DNA of 64,000 nucleotides, taken from Capitella teleta (Eukaryota; Annelida; Polychaeta; Capitellidae). Location: NCBI GenBank assembly GCA_000328365.1, contig KB301364.1, forward strand, positions 4,251-68,250. The letters are read 5' to 3'. Numbering within the stretch: the first letter of the stretch is position 1; each line of letters starts with the position of its first letter. The notes under the pieces are model-generated. The model saw only the letters and a program-made list of their open reading frames with translations. It made no database searches and was not told the origin of the DNA. The translations under genes and the position numbers were made by a program. This document shows, one piece after another, positions 35,571-47,730 of this stretch.

Positions 35571-38500
35571 TCATACATTGTTGATAAACTCCTTGGTGTT
35601 CATGTAATCCTTGTCGAGCACAAAGTATTTTTTGTAGTCAGTAGATGTGGATGACACAGTAGCATTGTAGTCTTCGTCGTTGTTTTGCTTGACTGAGGTG
35701 CATGTGTTATCCTGTGGCACTTGCATAGGGTTCGGCGGTGGAGTGTCGTAGATGGCTGCTGGCATCACATTCTGTGCATCACCAGGGTACATTGGCTGCA
35801 AGTAATCCGAGTCTGGCCTTTGTTTGGCAAGCAGTGTCATGGTTTGGTTTGCACCGAATGCCCATTCAGGTTCAGTTGGCTTCTTTCTGCACTCAAGGCC
35901 ACTCTGGATCCTTGCTCTACGGGATGATAAGTACATACAAAACAGTACCCAAATAACGTATACTTACGTTCTGAGGCAGACATATCCGGTCGTGATGACA
36001 AGAACTGAGAGGAAGACTGTGATGCATATCACAATAACGTAAATCACATCTAAAACACGAAAAACGTAATCAAATTTCGTTTTTTTTTTTTTTTTTTTGC
36101 TTTATATATTACCTTTCTCAATAACCGAATCATCAACAACGGGTGGGATGACCTTTGGCTTTGAAGTCACTGGTATAAAAGCTAAACCCTCAACATAGTA
36201 TACTTATTCAGAATTAACATTATGGGCTTACTATTTCTGGTACAGTTCCCAATGATTCCCAACCAATGCACTCCTCTGCATTTCAAATTCCACTTCTGCT
36301 CAGTGTGGATGCATATGACAGTGGCTTCCGTGTCAGTCCTTGTAACTGTTGCATCTTTTGGGGTCGGAATATCAGCACAGCCAATTGCTGCAATGGCAGT
36401 TTCTTTATTGCATCAAAGTTCAAAACGGGCAGCGAATTCAATGTACCTTGATATCCCAATACAAATGCTGAGTTTTGAGGGAGTTGGTCAAGTGCTATTG
36501 AAACAGCATTGGCCATGAGGAATCCTAGTTGATTATTCCGATGTCGCATGCTGATTGGGAGATGCTCCTGCGTTTCTTCATTAATAATGACTCCAACAGA
36601 TGTGATTTCGTCCTCTGTCAATCTGATCACAGAGAAGCTGATGTTCTGTCCTCTCTGACCAGTGATCCTCACATGATTTGCATTTGAGCATTTTGGGTTT
36701 TGTATTTGTTCACTGGGAATATATTGCATTGAGGGCCGAGCAGTCAATCCTCGGCAGAGATCGTTGTCAGGTGTCACTGAAATTAAATATGGTGATAATG
36801 TTTGCATTGCATATCATCCCATGCATAATTTATTTGGCTTCTATCAAAAGAACTATTGCGATGGTGTCATGTTTATTTATTTTTCTCAACTATTTTCTTG
36901 TTTTATGTTCCTTTTCTGTTCTGTTTTTTCTTGATCTCTCATATATCAAAAATTACAAAAGATTATTTGCGAATAAAATGATATATATAATGCTAGCACA
37001 GGATGTATGTGTGAACAATTCAATCAGCGCTAGATTTACGTTGTCAATTTACAAATCAGTTTCATCGAGAGTTGTGGTGCTGATGTGTCGGAACTTTGAA
37101 ATGAATTTTTCTAAATTTCTTGTGTAAACAATTGACTTTTGAGAATGGGTGGAAGGACACAAGACACAGATGGCATTGAGCCTTGATTGGCGCACGTCCT
37201 TTCATTTCACGCAATCATGCATTGAATCCACATCGCTAACATGAGCTTCTTCCAATCTCTGATCAACAGGGTCCAATTTTAAGATCGACTTAGCTTAGCT
37301 CGGTCTAAAGTGTGGGTTAGATTAGCTAAAACTGGCAGATTAACCCACGGTAAGCGGCCAATTCGATTTCATGAACATGGTTAAACCAGAAAATGGCCGA
37401 CATCGTCTGCCTATGCTGACAAACTTCGATCACCCACGTGCAATAACAGTTGAAGTATGGCTAAAATAGCGATGATATTCCTTGTTTGGGCAGGCATAGG
37501 AATCATTTTTGGTGCATCAAATAACAACTCAAAGTCCATTTTTAACCAGTTCTCCCTCCCTTTAAAACCGTTGTCATAGGTGGGGTTAATCTTTGTGTTA
37601 AACCCACATTCATAAAATAACTGGTTAAACCGTGCTAAACTGCTTGAATCGACTGCAGTAGATTCAACAATGTTAATTGAACCTACTGCAGTGGATCCAA
37701 GAAATATTGACGTTATATTATATTGTACTATATGTATAGGTTAGTTAGTCAGGGCATTGATTTATTGTTGTTTTTGTTTTGTTTTTGTTTTTGTATTATC
37801 ATATGCTCTCTTATCATTCAAACAACTTTATTGTATCATCATGTTTGTTGCACCTTTCTTATTTTTTAAATTTTTAAAATTTTTTTAAAACATTTATTGG
37901 CACAGTTGACACCGTTAGTTATAGGTTATTCATTCGTGTAATTTTAAATCGGGCATATATCCACCCCTGGATCAGCCCCATTTTATTCATCATTATTTGG
38001 TATATTATTTATTTTATCTTCATTTTGATTCTGTGGATGAATAAACCTTATCTATCTAAACTACTTTCAGGCCCTGGATATCGCGAATTTTAAGCAGCAA
38101 AGGACCAGTCTAACTCAGATTGATCAACATTCGCTATGGTTTCTTATTTTAGCAATCAGTTCAGCGCATTTGACATCAAAGGAGAATTCACACAAAGCAA
38201 CAGGAATTAAGGATGCTCAAGAATCTAATAATTTTTGGGAAATTATTGTTTTGGATATCACGCCTTTGAATGCTGCATGTTGTATGAAACATGCATTGTG
38301 ATTATCTCACGTAAATATTCCACTCCGCCTTATCACAATACCAGTTAATCACAATTTTTGAAGTTGGAAAATTAATACGCCTTGTGATTAATCGAAACCC
38401 ACTGTATACTGTATTGAATTATTTTATGAAAAGTAAATGAGCAGTCAGTTGAGGACCACAACCACCATTTTGCTTTTTACCATGCAAAAGGATTACCTAC

Positions 38501-39214
38501 CTTTTAGGCAAGCATATGATGCTTGTAAGTATTCGTCTATTCCAGGTCTGCAGGGAGCGGTATCTCTAAACTTTTGGTCATCAGCACTGATTTTACACGC
38601 CTGCTTTCCATTGCATTCGTGTTTTAAGATATCAGTCACATCAGATTGACACCCAAAAAACCCAATATCTGCCACAATGCATCGCCCAACTTCCATATGC
38701 CCAAACGTTGCCTTCAATATCTGGATCACTTCTCCACCATTGCAAGTTGGACTGAATTCTTCATAGTCACAAATTTCTCCATTGTAAACTAAAAGGAAAC
38801 AAAACAGCATGGACAGTGGAGCGATTTCAAACAAAATAGAAATGTTCAAGAATAATGTTTGCATGGCTTACTGCACCCATGACAATTAACAATTTTAAAA
38901 GATAGCATTCAAAAGTAACATACTCGTAGTCACCTTGTTGCTGCACTGACACATACAGGAAGTATCAGGGATGTTTTCCTATTTTGTATAGTGTTACTAT
39001 TAAATACATAGCAAGTGTAATACTTATGACTAAGTATTCAAGGAGCTTTGTTGCTCTCCCTAACATGAAAAACAGTACCATAACCTTGAAAATGTTCATA
39101 TCACTCACCCTTTCCCCATTTTCCTCTTAGAGTTACATCTGCCGCCTTACATTCAGCAAACACACACAATGCTAAGACTATTAGCTCAACCACAATGTGT
39201 ATGGTAGTAAACAT
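35571..39214 (-). CDS. Gene G: SUEL-lectin type I membrane receptor
   Basis: Exons: 39214-39109 signal peptide (MFTTIHIVVELIVLALCVFA); 38788-38501 SUEL; 36776-36447 unnamed domain; 36387-36232 sushi-like; 36169-36113 linker; 36049-35968 transmembrane; 35916-35571 tail. They sum to 1365 bases, 454 residues. The SUEL domain starts EICDYEEFSPTC with YGH changed to FGHMEVGRC and has APCRPG. The unnamed domain starts NDLCRGLTARPS. The transmembrane-tail intron is unlike those of B/C/E and of D/F, so G is a third lineage on that side. The tail carries the standard tyrosine sites. It is the last gene of the minus array and lies head-to-head with the plus-strand cassettes. Confidence 0.85.
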
Positions 39215-39451
39215 AGTCTTCTGATAATACTGCAATCCTCTGAAAGCACTGAAATCCTGTGAAAACACTGCAATCCTCTGAAATACACAATATTACTCCA
39301 GTTGCCTGATTTCTAAACAGACATTTCACATACTTAACACAGCACTAGATCCTCCTTATTCTGTGGAATCCCTTCAAAGCCTTCCCAGTGCATCAGCAGA
39401 ATAATAATATTGAGCTGGATATTTGTAGTAACAAATGCTTGGGCCAGGCAC

Positions 39452-39518
39452 TGAGTCATTCATTGTTTAGACTTTAGAGCATTCCAAATGCTGCAGAGGT
39501 TGCAGAAAATCAATATTG
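39452..39518 (-). promoter_or_regulatory. Gene G promoter block
   Basis: TGAGTCA lies at 39452-39458, 238 bases before the start codon, in the same GGCACTGAGTCATTCATTG context as its paralogues. AAAATCAATATT lies at 39507-39518. Confidence 0.55.
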
Positions 39519-40803
39519 CTTACGCTTTGCACTGTAAACGCTTATGTGTGAGCCCAACATGCGCACTATTCAAGTTACATGTACCAAAGGCATGAATTTG
39601 ATGGGTTCACGTTTGCTGTGCCAATTAAATTTTTTGCAATGATTTGCACACCATTCTATTGCATCACCATGAACTAGGGTTATAGACACAAATCTGAACT
39701 AATGCACTCTATTTAATAACTTATAACCATAAAAGCAGAAAGCAGCTGTGCTTTGTTGAAGGAAGCATGTTGAAAGTAGAAATAAAATTTTGTGATAATG
39801 CCCCAGCCTTGAGACTGGTCACAATGGCAATTCAAACTTAGTTACTAATGTTCAGCAACAATTACAAACTATTAGTACAAACAATATTGATTGGAGTTTG
39901 CTGGCACAGTATGTAAATGTTACTTGTTATTTAACACTTTCAACGCCAATGATGTTCAAGTCCGACGCTTTAGCACTACATGTGAAGGATTGACATTTAA
40001 TATGGCTTTTTTTTCGAATGGTTGTATCTCCATCATCTCCAGGGATATTTTCATGCCGTCTGATGTTTTCGATAGCACATCCATTTGAAAAGAAAACTTT
40101 GCAAATCTGGGCGGGACGATATCTCTATGAATACTGTTCACTTCATTTTCAATGGGACGCCCTCGAAACATCATCAAATCTCCTGGTGGTCACATACCAG
40201 CAGTGGGCAAGGTTGAAGAATCTTAATTATTTGTTAATGCCCCTTTGAATCACCCTACATATAGAGTGGAAATGCGTGACGTTACAAGTTTTGATATGCA
40301 TGTTTGTTGAGATGAACGACTTAGATGTAGAAAGAAAGAATAGACTGAAATTCCCAAGCAGAATGGCATGACTTTTGCATCCTATTCTATAATAAAATAT
40401 GAAGAGGGTTAAGATATCGGCAGATGGATTTAAAATTAGGTAACCTTATTTCACTCAAGGATCAGCTTATTAAATGGTATACTTATATCGTAAGGATAAA
40501 TAATAATAAGTGAGCCATTTATTTTACATGCAAATACCACAAAATCTGAGCTGGTGAGGTTTATTAAACAGATTGATCAAATAGCAATGTATAATCATAG
40601 GCATTGTTATGTTTTTAAAGGTCTTATTTATAGTATTTTAGTATAATGCATGTTAACTTGATAATTTCAGCTTCAACTACAAAATTATACCCTTGATAAT
40701 TATATGAAGCAAGCAAGCGACAAAATAAGGAGCAATATAAATTTCAATAATAATGTTTCTTACGGTTGTAAAACATGAAATTATTTATTGAGTACATAAA
40801 TGC
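39519..40803. other. Head-to-head spacer between the two arrays
   Basis: No coding exon recognised. The stretch near 39930-40260, ending CCCTTTGAATCACCCTA, has the look of an interspersed repeat, but I see no matching ends. The remainder is plain AT-rich DNA. Confidence 0.4.
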
Positions 40804-41259
40804 TTCTAATTATCAAAATGCATCACTTATTGAGTCAATATAATTTTCCTTACATGATGGCTTTACAGTGTATTGCTGTGTATTAGTGAAGTGAAGTCTT
40901 ACAGTGCCTAGTATTGNNNNNNNNNNNNNNNNNNNNNNNNNNNNNNNNNNNNNNNNNNNNNNNNNNCACAGGTACAGCATGGTGGAAACAAATAAATATG
41001 ATGTAATTATACAACCTTGTATCTTTGTCGACGCTAATAGCCAATGTAGTATAACTATTTTTTTTTTTTTAATTTCCTTCATGATATTTACCACCTTAAT
41101 TGAGACTTTTTCAGGAGACTCGATAAGATCTCGTATGACCGAAATGTTCTAATTATCAAAATGCATCGCTTATTGAGTCAATATAATTTTCCTTACATGA
41201 TGGCTTTACAGTGTGTTGCTGTGTATTAGTGAAGTGAAGTCTTACAGTGCCTAGTATTG
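40804..41259. repeat. Direct repeat of 113 bases flanking a 50-N assembly gap
   Basis: 40804-40916 and 41147-41259 are the same 113 bases with two mismatches. The left copy ends exactly where 50 Ns begin (40917-40966). The right copy runs straight into the promoter of the first cassette. The pattern suggests an assembly join between two alleles or a recent tandem copy. Confidence 0.85.
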
Positions 41260-41314
41260 ATTTTCAGGATTGTGCTCTCATGCACAGACATTCTGTTTGC
41301 TATGAATGTGTCAG
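41255..41314 (+). promoter_or_regulatory. Cassette 1 promoter block
   Basis: TATTGATTTT at 41255-41264 is followed by CATGCACAGACA at 41279 and TATGAATGTGTCAG ending at 41314. The AP-1-like heptamer is degraded to TGTGTCA here. The start codon lies 104 bases further. Confidence 0.5.
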
Positions 41315-41417
41315 ATCTCCAATGCTTTTAGTATTGAAAGTATATACATTCAAGAAATATCTGTTTGGGCTGGCATTTATGTCTCACAGTTTCCCACTGA
41401 CAAGGATATAGAGCACT

Positions 41418-42005
41418 ATGGATATAATAGTCATACATTGTGTATTGTCATATACAGTGGTACTATTATTGTTCCGTGTATCCACTGTTTTTTGTGATAC
41501 AACAAGACACAGCTGGGGTGAAGGTTAGTGTAGTGTGACACTATATATAAATATAAATTGATTAGTAATGTTTTATATCCTAATATTGCATATTAGATAT
41601 TAGATATTATAGTCATTATTATTTAGGGAAGCATTTTTTTGTAATCCTGCATTAGATTTGCAATGTGCACTGTTGATTACATTTGTGGAATTCTGTGCAA
41701 TGTCTTTCCAGTTACTGCAGATAGGGAGTATTGTGATTTTGATGAGAAATTTGAAGCAAAGTGTCTCAACGGCCAAAGACTGAGTATACTACATGCAGAA
41801 TATGGTCACATCGAGATCAGCAAATGTGTGAATGTTGACTTGGGATATTTTGGATGCAAAGCTGATATAACTTCCATCTTGATACGCAAGTGCAATGGCC
41901 AAACTTCATGTGATATCTCTATTAACGACGCGGAAATAAGAAAAACTAAGCCATGTACATCAGGAATAAATGTTTACATAAAATCATCATGGGCATGCTT
42001 GAAAG
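41418..42005 (+). CDS. Cassette 1: signal peptide plus SUEL lectin exon
   Basis: Exon 41418-41523 encodes a signal peptide ending FCDTTRHSWGEG. Exon 41712-42005 encodes a SUEL domain with eight cysteines (REYCDFDEKF, YGHIEISKC, TKPCTSGINVYI). Together they give 133 residues up to a phase-1 donor (AAAG/GTGAGT). The intron is 188 bases. No further exon is recognised before the next cassette. The product would be a secreted lectin, or the N-terminal part of a larger protein if spliced onward. The same phase joins SUEL to the next domain in genes A-G. Confidence 0.75.
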
Positions 42006-42379
42006 GTGAGTTCGTGATCATTTTATTTTCCTATAATTTTCATTGAATGACAATGTTTTCATCATACTCACAGGTATCATATACGTCTGAGTTTGATTTT
42101 ATTGTTCATGAATTAACACATCATGTCATTTAAATTAACACACATTTCTTTTTGTACAGTTATGTGCTATACCTGGGTCACAGATGATAAATAAATTAGA
42201 AAAATAATTTTATTCAAACACATGCAATTTAACGAACAATGGCAGTTGGTTGTTGTCGAAACAGATTGATATTAGGTCACCCGCAATCGAATAAGAACAA
42301 GGAGAATTACATTACAGAAGAACAAGAAGATAGATTCGAACATAAGAAACAGAGAAAGTTATTGTTGAATACCTGAATA
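42006..42379. other. DNA after cassette 1
   Basis: No exon resembling the unnamed, sushi-like, membrane or tail exons is seen. Confidence 0.5.
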
Positions 42380-43070
42380 CAGTGAAACCCTGCTTACTCG
42401 AAAACGGATAACTCGAAATCCCCTCTTCATCATAGTGTTTTCAAAGTCGCGACGACTCCCCTATACTTTAGCATTTACAAATTGTTCGGATTCCTCAAAC
42501 ACCGCTTCGTTGAAGAACCCTGTTCCTCCAACATATTTTATCGGTCCCTGGAGCAAAATCGAATCGTATTCGTCGAAGTTTTTTGAAATCAAAGAACCCT
42601 TTTGCTAATTGCAATTAGCGCAACTCTGTTTACTGTTTTGGACAATCGTTTACAAAGAGATATCGACTTGCGTGTCACCGCTCGCATTGTTCAGAAGTCA
42701 GCGAGGAGATGTTCTCCAAGATTAACGGTGTATTGAAATATGTTACCTGTAGCACCCCCGTTCAGACGCAGGCTTCAACTTTATCTTTCATTTCAAAATG
42801 ATTCTAATGAAGTTCAATAAACAACTCAAACTACTCAAAACAAAGCATTTTCATTTTGTTTGTTCGTGTGTTGGCAGCTTTAAAGTGTTCAAGGGCGGGT
42901 CATTACGCTATCATAACGTAATTTGAGATCAATACGCTATCATAACGTCATTTCATAGATCATAACGTTACCATAATGTTGAGAATTCGAAAACCCTGAT
43001 TCGTCGAAAACCCTCTTCGTCGAAGTGTTTTTGCTGGTCCCTTCAAGTTCGAGATAGCAGGGTTTCACTG
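42380..43070. mobile_element. Tigger/pogo-type MITE
   Basis: It begins CAGTGAAACCCTGCTTACTC and ends with the inverted GAGATAGCAGGGTTTCACTG. This CAGTGAAACCCTGC terminus is typical of Tigger/pogo elements. The inside has several CTTCGTCGAA-like sub-repeats and no transposase frame. Confidence 0.75.
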
Positions 43071-45112
43071 CAGCTGTCAAATGAAAACCTGTTACTTATG
43101 CATTATCGTTTGTTGCTTCCAAGTACAAGTTGTAGCGGACGGCTTACGTACGCATCGAGAACGAGATCAGACGAATGATCAACTCACACAGAGAGTATAA
43201 AAGAGCAATGTTTGGAGACAATAAAGCAGATCGAAATCAGTTGGGGTTAGCGTACGTTCTCCTTTTGCCAAAATGTTATGAAGATAATTGACGATTATAT
43301 TTGACCTCAAATATTAAAAGACAAAGACATACTTTTTACTTATATAGTGGGGGGATTTGGATAACCTTGTATTAAACATGTAGCAAATAAGGAATACACA
43401 AGATGAAAACATTCAATATTTTAATGTCGTCAAGTTTCGAGAAACAAAACGGGTTCCAAAAACCAGTTTGTCTGCCAAGCGTCCATGCTGAAGTGACCAT
43501 CCCCAACACCCTGCTAAATCATCTGTGATGCCCATGTTGCGGGAATGGGTGAGGCGGCCGTCCGTTTTGCATAATTTTCCCTATGTCATGTCGCATAAGA
43601 GGTCCTAAATTGATTTAATAAATGTATAAGAGTAATATTCTAATTATTGCATATCACGGGTTTGCTGAGAGGATTAATGAATTACAGGCTTGGATCTCAT
43701 CTTGATTATCGTCAGATTGGTTTATTGATTTCATTGTATAACATCACTGCTGTTTGGCAAGACCTTTCCTGTTGACCCTATCTCAGTAACACTAGGGATG
43801 CAGAGATAACCCTTCATTCGAGCTGCATAGAGATTGTGATCTGAAGTATGCATTACAAACCAATAAATTTGTCAGGCCTGGAACGATTGTTTATGTTGAT
43901 ACTTTGTGTTAATCTAAGCGTTAGCTCTAAAAGAAATCCAACAATATTCATCAAAGAAAGCCAGATGTGAACTTCTTCTGAGTCCAATTAGGTTCTACAA
44001 AACAATTGAATGAATATAGTCAGAAATTTATTAATGGAAAAACTTACATGATAACTCAGTCAGACCATAGTATTTTGGTCAAGAGTTTGAGTTATTTTCA
44101 GAACACCAATAGCGGATTCGACTACACACTACTTGGGTTAGCGGGAGTACTATTATATGGCGAGAAGTTAATAGTTCAGTTACATAATCATGACAAGCAA
44201 ACACATAAACAATGTATGCAGCAAATGAGGAGGGATATTATTTTGTTCAATTAAAAAGACATTTCAAGAAAAAAGTACATCATGGTGATAAGTCCGATCA
44301 ATTATCATGCGAGCCAATGGCAGCTTGAATGTCATCTTGTACCCAGGCAATGTACCCAGGTTTTGTGCATAATAAAAAGGATAGAGCTGTGCTTTCTGTA
44401 CAATTTAGTGCTGAACTCAAATATCCCAGTCTCATATCTCTAAGTTCTAAATTGTAATATACAGCACAGACAATGTCCTCGGAATATTTATTTTTTGTTG
44501 TTATTATATCTTTTCATGTGTTTAATTTAAAATCAGCGACACCTGTTGGAATGGTGCGGAGAGTTTCTGCCACACATCGTTAGTTATTCCCTTGAGCAGA
44601 CTGACTGTAGCTTGTGGTAACAAGATAAGTGCATAATCTAACAATCGAATTTTTGCTATAGCACAACACTTATAAAACGAGAAAAAGCGAGAGAGTAGAG
44701 TGGACCTTAAATCAGGGAGACCAACAAGATGTGGGATCAGTTAACTTCTTGTACAAATACTCAACCCGAGCAGGTGCTCAATGACATTTTTCCAGGAGAT
44801 AACCAGTGGTTCTATATCATCGATATACATTAAGGGACCGCCATACAAGCTAGTGCAGTATGATTTGAAGAATTTAATTTTAACATCAGAAGTACAATGC
44901 CCAAATAAGCGATTCAAAGTGTTGACACGTATGGTAATGTCTCTCTTTAATCTCGAAACGTTGTCCTTTGCGCATTACCTTGTACTCCCCGGCAAAGGAT
45001 TTGCGTACTTTCAACATATGTGACATTGCACTTCGAGTAGGGGCTTATAGCGTAACATCATCGGCATATGTCAAAGTACCAACATATCAATGACCTATGC
45101 CAACCCGAGGAT
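43071..45112. other. Gene-free stretch between cassettes 1 and 2
   Basis: An open frame at 44006-44254 shows no similarity to the local family. No exon called. A TATAAAAG followed by AATAAA near 43197-43225 recalls a promoter or LTR but has no supporting ends. Confidence 0.4.
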
Positions 45113-45538
45113 TCAACGTTTCAATTCATGGATCAATTCATCTATGTAGACACAGAAAAATACAAGAGATAGTACTCCGCCCAGTTTGATTCCGTTTTGG
45201 CACAGAAAAGGCTGTGATAAACCATCCTGCCAACGTACTACAAGGGATTGGTTAACGTACATCGATAATAGGAGCTTGATAAGTACTGGACATAGTGACC
45301 TAGAGAGAAGGAGTTGAAACTGCTTAACGTAATGTACCCGATCAAATGCTTTGAATGCATCAAAAAGGGTTACAAAGACTGATGATTGGTGATTAGTATA
45401 GTATTGAACTACCTCGTTCATTACCATGGTACACTGCGTTGTCGAGTGTGACGGCTTAAATCCAAACTGGAGATCACTTGTTTGTAATGCGTCATCATGC
45501 TGCATGAGTATCAATGGACCTATAGTTGCTACAAACAC
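45113..45538 (-). mobile_element. LINE reverse-transcriptase fragment
   Basis: The minus-strand frame reads LQFGFKPSHSTTQC, then FDAFKAFDRVHYVKQFQLL and NGIKLGGVLSLVFFCVY. These match the reverse-transcriptase blocks of CR1/jockey-like LINEs (GFK..HST, D..KAFD, G..QGG.LSP). The catalytic YADD block and both ends are missing, so it is a truncated piece. Confidence 0.8.
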
Positions 45539-45639
45539 TAAATCATAACAGGATTAAGAATTTCTAAGTAAACACCTCTCAATTCACAGGCCCATTACAC
45601 AGTGTATCACATCAGAAGCTGTTTCACTGTGCTTGGCAG

Positions 45640-45715
45640 TATTGATTATTTTTAGAACATGAAGTAGGTCAGCCTTGCACATGCAGAGACAAGCTGTTTG
45701 CTATGAATGAGTCAG
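45640..45715 (+). promoter_or_regulatory. Cassette 2 promoter block
   Basis: TATTGATTA lies at 45640-45648. CATGCAGAGAC starts at 45680 and CTATGAATGAGTCAG ends at 45715, with an exact TGAGTCA 80 bases before the start codon. Confidence 0.6.
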
Positions 45716-45793
45716 TCTCCAGTGTGTATACTTAAGAGCAGCTCACGCCATTAGAAATATTGCATTCAAGAACAAGCAAAGCACCGTGAACTC

Positions 45794-46297
45794 ATGGATT
45801 ACTTTCTGACAATAATAGGAATATTCAGCATATTGCTGTCTGCAGGAAGTTGTGAAACCATTAGGCATGAATGGGGATCAGGTTGGCTTCATCGTTTTAT
45901 GAAATCCAACAGTGCATAAAAATCAACTGTAAAATTACATTGTTAGAATGAATTACTCCACACTGCTAAACTTGATCATCCATTCATGCCTTCTGATATT
46001 TTCATTTAGTTACACTTGGTGAATACTGTGATCATGAGGATTTCAACCCAGTGTGCAGCCATGGGCAAAAACTCAAATTATTGACGTCTTTTTATGGACA
46101 CATTGAAGTTGGAAAGTGTTTGAAGGTTGATCTTGGATACTTAGGCTGTAAAGAAGATGTAACCCATTTGCTGAGCCAATTGTGCAATGGCCAGTCTACA
46201 TGTGAAATATCTATTGTGGACACACGGTTGAAAAATACAAAACCATGTACTGAAGGATTGGGACTCTATTTAAAAGCATCTTATGCTTGTCTGTCTG
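45794..46297 (+). CDS. Cassette 2: signal peptide plus SUEL lectin exon
   Basis: Exon 45794-45881 (MDYFLTIIGIFSILLSAGSC, then ETIRHEWGSG) and exon 46010-46297. The second holds a complete SUEL domain (GEYCDHEDF, YGHIEVGKC, TKPCTEGLGLYL, YACLSG) with eight cysteines. It gives 125 residues to a phase-1 donor G/GTAAGT. The intron is 128 bases. Without splicing the frame would end after ten more codons. The TIR(H)xWG motif at the exon end corresponds to LRGKWG in genes B-G. Confidence 0.75.
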
Positions 46298-46897
46298 GTA
46301 AGTCTTTTTTTTGTGAAGCTTAAAATATAGATAAAGATATACAGTAAAGAGAAATGTCATCATTATTTGTTGGGCACATAAGAAATACGTTGCCCTGTCC
46401 TACACATATTTTACATCACATTTGTCTATCCAACTGGAGAAAAAAACAAAAACAAAAAACCAAAAAAAAAACAAAAAAAAAAAACAAAAAAAAAACAAGC
46501 AGACAATTGTCTAACCAACTAATTAACACTAACCCTGTGATCAATGTATTATCTTACCCAATGCTTGCATGAATGCCACAGACGAGATTCTTTTCCTGGT
46601 AATTAAAGTAAGTCGTAAGTTTCAAGAACCAGTTTTGCATCATCCCTGCCATATTTGTAGATGCTGACTAATTGCATTGCTCGATTTTGGGACATTTCCT
46701 CATAATTATTATTCATCAAACTCAACATCAGTATATTTATTTTAATAAACACAGAATTTTACTTTTGGTGTAAACACAGCAGTTACTCATAATTCTTGAT
46801 TATATAACATTGCTCTGATGAAGATGAACAAACAGATGCAGTGAAATGAAGACTAGAAAGCATTATATTGAGTTACAGGAAACCTTGATTAAAGGTA

Positions 46898-46900
<3 letters not shown>
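46298..46900. repeat. AC-rich low-complexity run and a dispersed flank repeat
   Basis: 46438-46499 is an A-rich run with regular single C residues. About 46668-46755 matches 53434-53527 downstream of cassette 4 (GCATTG..CGATTT..GGACATTT). This suggests that cassette flanks were duplicated with the cassettes. No gene. Confidence 0.55.

Positions 46901-46988
<88 letters not shown>
46898..46988. repeat. TTA microsatellite
   Basis: About 30 uninterrupted TTA/ATT units. Confidence 0.95.
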
Positions 46989-47027
46989 TTCTAGGCGGGG
47001 GGGTTATTTAAACTCAGAATCCTTATG

Positions 47028-47150
47028 CTTATTCTTGTTCTTATGCTTATTCTTATTCTTATTCTTATTCTTATGCTTATTCTTATTTTTATTTTTATTT
47101 TTATTTTTATTCTTATTCTTATTCTTGATATTATTCTTATTATTTTCATT
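47028..47150. repeat. CTTATT/TTTTAT hexamer microsatellite
   Basis: A degenerate run of (C/T)TTATT units between two copies of a short flank containing TTATTTAAACTCAGAATCCT. Confidence 0.9.
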
Positions 47151-47214
47151 GAGGGGGGTGTGTTATTTAAACTCAGAATCCTGAAGCAAATAAGGCTTGT
47201 GTTTTGAGGAGGTA

Positions 47215-47335
47215 GGCACAGCTAGGTTAAGTGCCTTACCTTAATATCTTAAGGACACAAGGTTAGTGACTGGCTTCGAACCTCATGTGGCAAATGTCAC
47301 ATGAGGCGAGCATGCTAACCAAGTGTGGTGTCATT
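47215..47335 (-). mobile_element. tRNA-like SINE remnant
   Basis: On the minus strand, TGGTTAGCATGCTCGCC is followed by GGTTCGAAGCC, a good box B. No target duplication is visible. It is a different family from the SINE in gene D. Confidence 0.4.
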
Positions 47336-47489
47336 TGATAAGACATTTAACCAAAACACGTCCATGTCAACAAAGCGTTGTGAGTACATAATGATGTAAT
47401 ATAATTAGTGGTGGGTGAAGCTCTGGGCTTCTACGAATATTGGCTATTCTGGAAAATTTGGCTTCAAATAAAATGAATCCAAATACCAA

Positions 47490-47730
47490 AATAAATTATG
47501 AACATTTCAAGCCACTCTGCAGTCCTGGACAAACTTTGAAAATTCTGAATGCATTGTATGATATCCAGGTTGGAAATTGTGTGAAGGCTGATTTAGGTCC
47601 TTTGGGATGTCAGCTTGATGTGACTGAAGTATTGAGTGGAGTGTGTAATAGAAGGTCGCCGTGTAAGATAGCTGTTAATGACCAGCAACTGAGAGACACT
47701 TCCGGTCTTGATCTATACTTAAAGGCACAT
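47490..47730 (+). pseudogene. Cassette 3: decayed SUEL exon
   Basis: The frame NYEHFKPLCSPGQTLKIL, then VKADLGPLGC and NDQQLRDT, is closest to the SUEL exon of cassette 5. It has lost the first cysteine, GHIEV is shortened, the PC.xG segment is deleted, and the closing cysteine and splice donor are missing. Five of eight cysteines remain. No signal-peptide exon or promoter block lies upstream. The frame stays open by chance or because decay is recent. Confidence 0.75.

Noticed and set aside
36678-37127. Hydrophobic plus-strand frame of 149 codons
   Set aside because: It starts antisense to gene G's unnamed-domain exon and continues into intron; composition is typical of AT-rich noncoding DNA.
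43130-43390. TATAAAAG followed by AATAAA, LTR-like (a similar pattern near 49740-49990)
   Set aside because: No paired ends or target duplication could be seen, so a retroelement fossil is only a possibility.
44006-44254. Open frame of 82 codons that faintly recalls retroelement polymerase wording
   Set aside because: The match is too vague and no neighbouring element parts are visible.
46898-47150. Leucine-repeat frames
   Set aside because: They are translations of the TTA and CTTATT microsatellites.
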